DNA of 8,988 nucleotides from Ruminococcaceae bacterium UBA6416 (GTDB taxonomy: Bacteria; Bacillota; Clostridia; Oscillospirales; Acutalibacteraceae). The stretch's first letter is position 1; the number at the start of each line of letters is the position of its first letter. Positions 6,788 through 8,988 of the stretch are shown in pieces. The notes beneath the pieces were generated by a model. That model searched no databases. It had not been told where the DNA came from and worked only from the letters and a program-made list of their open reading frames with translations. The stretch lies in the NCBI GenBank assembly GCA_002438505.1, contig DJPI01000055.1:1-8988 (forward strand), given 5' to 3'. The position numbers and the translations under genes are program-made.

Positions 6788-8131
6788 TCAGATAAGACCC
6801 TGGAACATCATTGCGTTTGCAACCTTTTCAAAGCCTGCAATGTTTGCTCCGGCAACAAGGTCATAACCGAGGCCGTTTTCTTCTGCAGCCCTTGCGCTTT
6901 CGTCATGGATATTCTTCATGATGGCATAAAGCTTTTCGTCAACCTCTTCAGCCGTCCAGGTGTATCTCATGGAGTTCTGGCTCATTTCAAGGGCGGAAAC
7001 GGCAACGCCGCCTGCGTTTGCAGCCTTTGAGGGAGCAACGCCCTTGAGGTTCTTTTTGAGATACTCCAAAGCCTCGTTTGTTGTTGGCATATTTGAAACT
7101 TCAACATAATACTGAGTGCCGTTTTCAACAATCTGCTTTGCTTCTTCAATGCCGACCTCGTTCTGGGTTGCGCAGGGCATAACAATGTCTGCCTTAACGC
7201 CCCACGGCTTTTCGCCGGGGAAGAACTTTGCGCCGAACTTTTCGGCGTAGTCCTTGAGCTTAATTTTGGAGCAGGCGCGGATTTTGAGGAGGTAGTCAAT
7301 CTTTTCATCGGTGTTAACGCCGTCCTCGTCAAGAACATACCCGTCAGAGCCGGAGATTGTGAGAACCTTTGCGCCAAGCTCATTGAGCTTTTTAATTGCG
7401 CCCCAGGAAACATTGCCGTAACCGGAAACAACAACGGTCTTTCCCTTAACGGTATCACCGAAGTGCTTGAGCATTTCAATGGTATAATAGACCGCACCGT
7501 AGCCCGTAGCTTCCGGACGGATGTATGAGCCGCCGTAGGACATACTCTTTCCGGTGAGTACGCCGTTTTCAAAAACACCCTTAACGTGGCGGTACCAGCC
7601 GTAAAGGAAACCAATCTCCCTTTCACCAACGCCGATATCACCGGCGGGAACGTCAATGTCCGGGCCAATGTGCTTATAAAGCTCGGTCATGAAGCTCTGG
7701 CAGAAGCGCATGATTTCCGCAGCGCTTTTTCCGTGGGGGTCAAAGTCACTGCCGCCCTTTGCGCCGCCGATGGGCAGGCCGGTGAGGCTGTTTTTGAAGG
7801 TCTGCTCAAAACCGAGGAACTTAACAAGACCCTGATAGACCGAGGGATGAAAGCGCAGACCGCCCTTGTAAGGTCCGATTGCGCCGTTGAACTGAACTCT
7901 GTAGCCACGGTTGACCTGAACCTTTCCGCTGTCGTCAACCCAAGTTACGCGGAAGGAGACGATTCTTTCCGGCTCAACAAGTCTTTCAAGCAGAGCGGCC
8001 TTTTCAAACTCCGGATGCTTTTCAACATACGGCGCAAGCGAGGTGAGAACCTCGGTAACGGTCTGGATAAATTCGGGCTCGCCCGCATTTTTCTTTTTAA
8101 CGTCCTCAATGACGCGGCTGATGTAATCCAT
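6788..8131 (-). CDS. Glutamate dehydrogenase, NADP-type, hexameric
   Basis: A 447-residue glutamate dehydrogenase, the length of the small hexameric (E. coli GdhA-like) class. It interconverts 2-oxoglutarate plus ammonium with glutamate. Visible are the substrate site GPYKGGLRFHP (86-96), the catalytic-lysine segment LPIGGAKGG (119-127, Lys125), PAGDIGVG (162-169, with the catalytic Asp165) and the dinucleotide-binding SGYGNVSWGA (236-245). NADP preference is inferred from the overall type, not read from a decisive residue. The ATG is supported by AAGGAG (8148-8143) about 10 nt upstream. The gene is monocistronic, with its own promoter and terminator. It is probably the main ammonium-assimilation enzyme under high ammonium, as is usual for gut and rumen Clostridia (inference). 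Confidence 0.96.
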   Translation of the reverse strand: MDYISRVIEDVKKKNAGEPEFIQTVTEVLTSLAPYVEKHPEFEKAALLERLVEPERIVSFRVTWVDDSGKVQVNRGYRVQFNGAIGPYKGGLRFHPSVYQGLVKFLGFEQTFKNSLTGLPIGGAKGGSDFDPHGKSAAEIMRFCQSFMTELYKHIGPDIDVPAGDIGVGEREIGFLYGWYRHVKGVFENGVLTGKSMSYGGSYIRPEATGYGAVYYTIEMLKHFGDTVKGKTVVVSGYGNVSWGAIKKLNELGAKVLTISGSDGYVLDEDGVNTDEKIDYLLKIRACSKIKLKDYAEKFGAKFFPGEKPWGVKADIVMPCATQNEVGIEEAKQIVENGTQYYVEVSNMPTTNEALEYLKKNLKGVAPSKAANAGGVAVSALEMSQNSMRYTWTAEEVDEKLYAIMKNIHDESARAAEENGLGYDLVAGANIAGFEKVANAMMFQGLI

Positions 8132-8199
8132 TATTAAAACAACTCCTTAAAAGGATAATACCTGAAACACAAAATCTGCACAAACAAAAAATCTGCCGC

Positions 8200-8231
8200 T
8201 ATTACCACTTTAAATTAATACAGTAGTAATT
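8200..8231. promoter_or_regulatory. Candidate operator at gdhA promoter (shared with GH3 gene)
   Basis: The plus strand reads TATTACCACT (8200-8209), 11 nt, then CAGTAGTAATT (8221-8231). ATTACCACT and AGTAGTAAT also form an inverted repeat with one mismatch. Compared with 2138-2162, both blocks are kept with one base inserted or lost in each. Block two overlaps the predicted -10 and start site of gdhA, so a bound protein should block transcription. Confidence 0.45.
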
Positions 8232-8258
8232 TTATCGCAAAACGGCAGTTCAAGTCAA
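8229..8258 (-). promoter_or_regulatory. Sigma-A-like promoter for gdhA
   Basis: On the minus strand TTGACT (8258-8253) is followed after 18 nt by TAAAAT (8234-8229). The start would be near 8222, giving a leader of about 90 nt before the gdhA ATG. Confidence 0.65.
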
Positions 8259-8323
8259 CGATAAAAACAAACAAAAAAACTCAACTTTGAAAGCCCCGTT
8301 GCAACCGTTTTACCAATGAGCAA

Positions 8324-8343
8324 CGGCTCACCACGGTGAGCCG
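8324..8343. repeat. Near-perfect 20-bp palindrome
   Basis: CGGCTCACC (8324-8332) and GGTGAGCCG (8335-8343) are exact inverted copies around AC. The left arm overlaps a second inverted repeat, CCGTTGC (8296-8302) with GCAACGG (8320-8326), so the two cannot fully form together. No T-run follows. It could be a protein-binding site or a dispersed palindromic repeat. Confidence 0.6.
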
Positions 8344-8363
8344 AAATTCACCGCAGAGATAAG

Positions 8364-8390
8364 GGTGCAACGCGCACCGAAAGCTTTTTT
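8364..8390 (+). terminator. Weak terminator-like hairpin
   Basis: GGTGC (8364-8368) pairs with GCACC (8374-8378) around AACGC, and six T follow at 8385-8390 after a 6-nt gap. The short stem and gap make it doubtful. No plus-strand transcript is known to need it. Confidence 0.25.
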
Positions 8391-8427
8391 CAGCGCATAT
8401 ATACGCGATAAATTTTTCCGTTATTAC

Positions 8428-8456
8428 TTGAAGTTGGTGGTTTTATTTGGTATAAT
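8428..8456 (+). promoter_or_regulatory. Strong sigma-A-like promoter of the folded RNA
   Basis: TTGAAG (8428-8433), a 17-nt spacer and a perfect TATAAT (8451-8456). The start should be near 8463, exactly where the closing stem of the folded RNA begins. A small dyad TGTGG/CCACA (8456-8460 with 8464-8468) is centred on the start and might be an operator. No second promoter is visible before the BspA-like gene. Confidence 0.8.
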
Positions 8457-8461
8457 GTGGG

Positions 8462-8646
8462 TACCACACAAAAATTTAATGTTCCCCGTTTAAGAAGTTG
8501 GCGTTTTTACTATCGGTAAAAATGCAAGCTTCCTTTTTCGCAACTTCTAATTGTGGGATTTGAGATTAAGTTTTTTGTGTGGTAGCAAAACGAAGTTTGT
8601 GTTTTTCGTGTGTGCATTCTTCGGTTTGCACACACTTTTTGTTTTT
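8462..8646 (+). ncRNA. Predicted structured RNA or riboregulatory leader, family unknown
   Basis: P1: TACCACACAAAAA (8462-8474) pairs perfectly with TTTTTGTGTGGTA (8572-8584), 13 bp. P2: AGAAGTTG (8493-8500) with CAACTTCT (8541-8548). P3: GCGTTTTTAC (8501-8510) with GTAAAAATGC (8516-8525), 10 bp with one G-U, loop TATCG. TCCC (8483-8486) could pair with GGGA (8555-8558) inside P1. A terminator hairpin follows at 8608-8635, and its loop CTTCG can pair with CGAAG at 8591-8595. With the promoter at 8428-8456 this makes a complete unit of about 184 nt. It is either a free small RNA or a leader controlling the LRR gene by termination. I could not match it to any riboswitch, 6S, SRP, tmRNA or RNase P consensus I know. 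Confidence 0.6.
8608..8646 (+). terminator. Strong intrinsic terminator before the BspA-like gene
   Basis: GTGTGTGCA (8608-8616) pairs perfectly with TGCACACAC (8627-8635) around a 10-nt loop, followed by TTTTTGTTTTT (8636-8646). It closes the transcript begun near 8463 and stands 65 nt before the next ATG. Confidence 0.88.
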
Positions 8647-8710
8647 AAGGAGGGTTGAAAAACGGAAAGGATAAACCACACGAAAAATAAAATTGAAAGG
8701 ATAAAACGGA

Positions 8711-8988
8711 ATGAAAAAAACTATAAAAAAATCATTGGCGGTTTTCATGGCATTACTCATGCTTGCTTGCACCGTGCCAATGACTGTGGGAGCAAGCGAT
8801 GAAGAATTAATAGAAGGATACTATACCTACACTGTTGAAAACGGTGAAGCAAGTATTATTTATTGTGATGAAAGTATAAACGGCGACGTTATTATTCCGG
8901 ATACCCTTGGCAGTTATCCGGTAACAAGCATCGGCGGTTGGGCATTCGAGGATTGCACCGGCTTGACGAGCATAACAATTCCGGACAG
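8711..8988 (+). CDS. Secreted BspA-like leucine-rich-repeat protein, N-terminus (partial)
   Basis: Only the first 92 codons are in the window; the frame is open at the right edge. Residues 1-28 form a signal peptide: a basic start (MKKTIKK), a hydrophobic core (SLAVFMALLMLAC) and a likely signal peptidase I site after VGA (26-28). MLAC with Cys20 resembles a lipobox but does not fit the consensus well. Residues from about 38 on match the opening of BspA-type (LRR_5) surface proteins: a YTYTVENGEASI strand, DVIIPDTLGSYPVTSIG, then AFEDCTGLTSITIPD, the repeat unit. Such proteins bind host or plant polymers or other cells, often with several to many repeats, but the total size is unknown here. 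The ribosome binding site is modest (GAAAGG, 8695-8700, 10 nt before the ATG). Expression may depend on read-through of the terminator at 8608-8646. Confidence 0.88.
   Translation, partial: MKKTIKKSLAVFMALLMLACTVPMTVGASDEELIEGYYTYTVENGEASIIYCDESINGDVIIPDTLGSYPVTSIGGWAFEDCTGLTSITIPD

Larger units (their letters stand above)
8132..8710. other. 579-nt non-coding block between gdhA and BspA-like gene
   Basis: No protein gene is supported here; the short frames lack ribosome binding sites. From left to right it holds the gdhA leader, operator-like motif and promoter (8142-8258), a poorly structured A-rich stretch, and overlapping inverted repeats (8296-8390). It continues with a strong plus-strand promoter (8428-8456), a folded RNA with its own terminator (8462-8646), and a purine-rich leader to the ATG at 8711. 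That leader carries an unused-looking AAGGAGG at 8647-8653 and two copies of GAAAGGATAAA (8665-8675 and 8695-8705). Confidence 0.8.

Noticed and set aside
8462..8584. Retron-type RNA or 6S RNA
   Set aside because: The flanking inverted repeats recall a retron, but no reverse transcriptase follows. The size is near 6S RNA, but the closing stem spans only 123 nt and I see no typical central bubble. Neither is ruled out by a search.
8711..8770. Lipoprotein signal with Cys20 as lipidation site
   Set aside because: The preceding residues M-L-A do not fit the usual lipobox, and a better signal peptidase I site follows at VGA.

Overview
The window looks like a chromosomal stretch from a Gram-positive Clostridia species, probably a gut or rumen member of the Oscillospirales. 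This is inferred from strong AGGAGG-type ribosome binding sites, sigma-A-like promoters, the lepA-hemW pair, NADP-type glutamate dehydrogenase, a bacterial GH3-family enzyme and the start of a secreted BspA-type leucine-rich-repeat protein. There are no rRNA or tRNA genes, no CRISPR array, no transposase and no phage genes.

Layout: (1) 1-346 is non-coding, with short hairpins, an 18-bp direct repeat and a symmetric terminator. (2) 347-2086 (minus) is a GH3 acyl-adenylating enzyme. (3) 2087-2383 is a divergent promoter region with one clear promoter for each flanking gene. (4) 2384-5292 (plus) is a two-gene operon: lepA (elongation factor 4) and hemW (radical-SAM heme chaperone), 2 nt apart. 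(5) 5293-5522 holds a near-consensus promoter followed by two intrinsic-terminator-like hairpins, the second ending just before the next ribosome binding site. (6) 5523-6707 (plus) is a patatin-like phospholipase with an extreme Lys/Glu/Asp-rich linker. (7) 6788-8131 (minus) is gdhA, convergent with the patatin gene and ended by a strong terminator. (8) 8132-8710 is a 579-nt non-coding block carrying the gdhA promoter, a palindrome and a separate strong promoter that starts a folded RNA of about 184 nt with its own terminator. (9) 8711 to the window end (plus) is the N-terminus of a secreted BspA-like LRR protein.

The protein genes are mostly housekeeping or metabolic: translation (lepA), heme delivery (hemW), ammonium assimilation (gdhA), and lipid or acyl chemistry (patatin, GH3). 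The most interesting signals are non-coding. First, the predicted RNA at 8462-8646 has a 13-bp closing stem starting at the predicted transcription start, an internal 8-bp stem and 10-bp hairpin, a terminator and an alternative pairing partner just downstream. Second, the patatin leader looks like an attenuator. Third, GH3 and gdhA share a two-block motif (TATTACC-ACT ... CAGTAG-AATT) at their predicted transcription starts, suggesting a common regulator. I recognise none of these as a named family.
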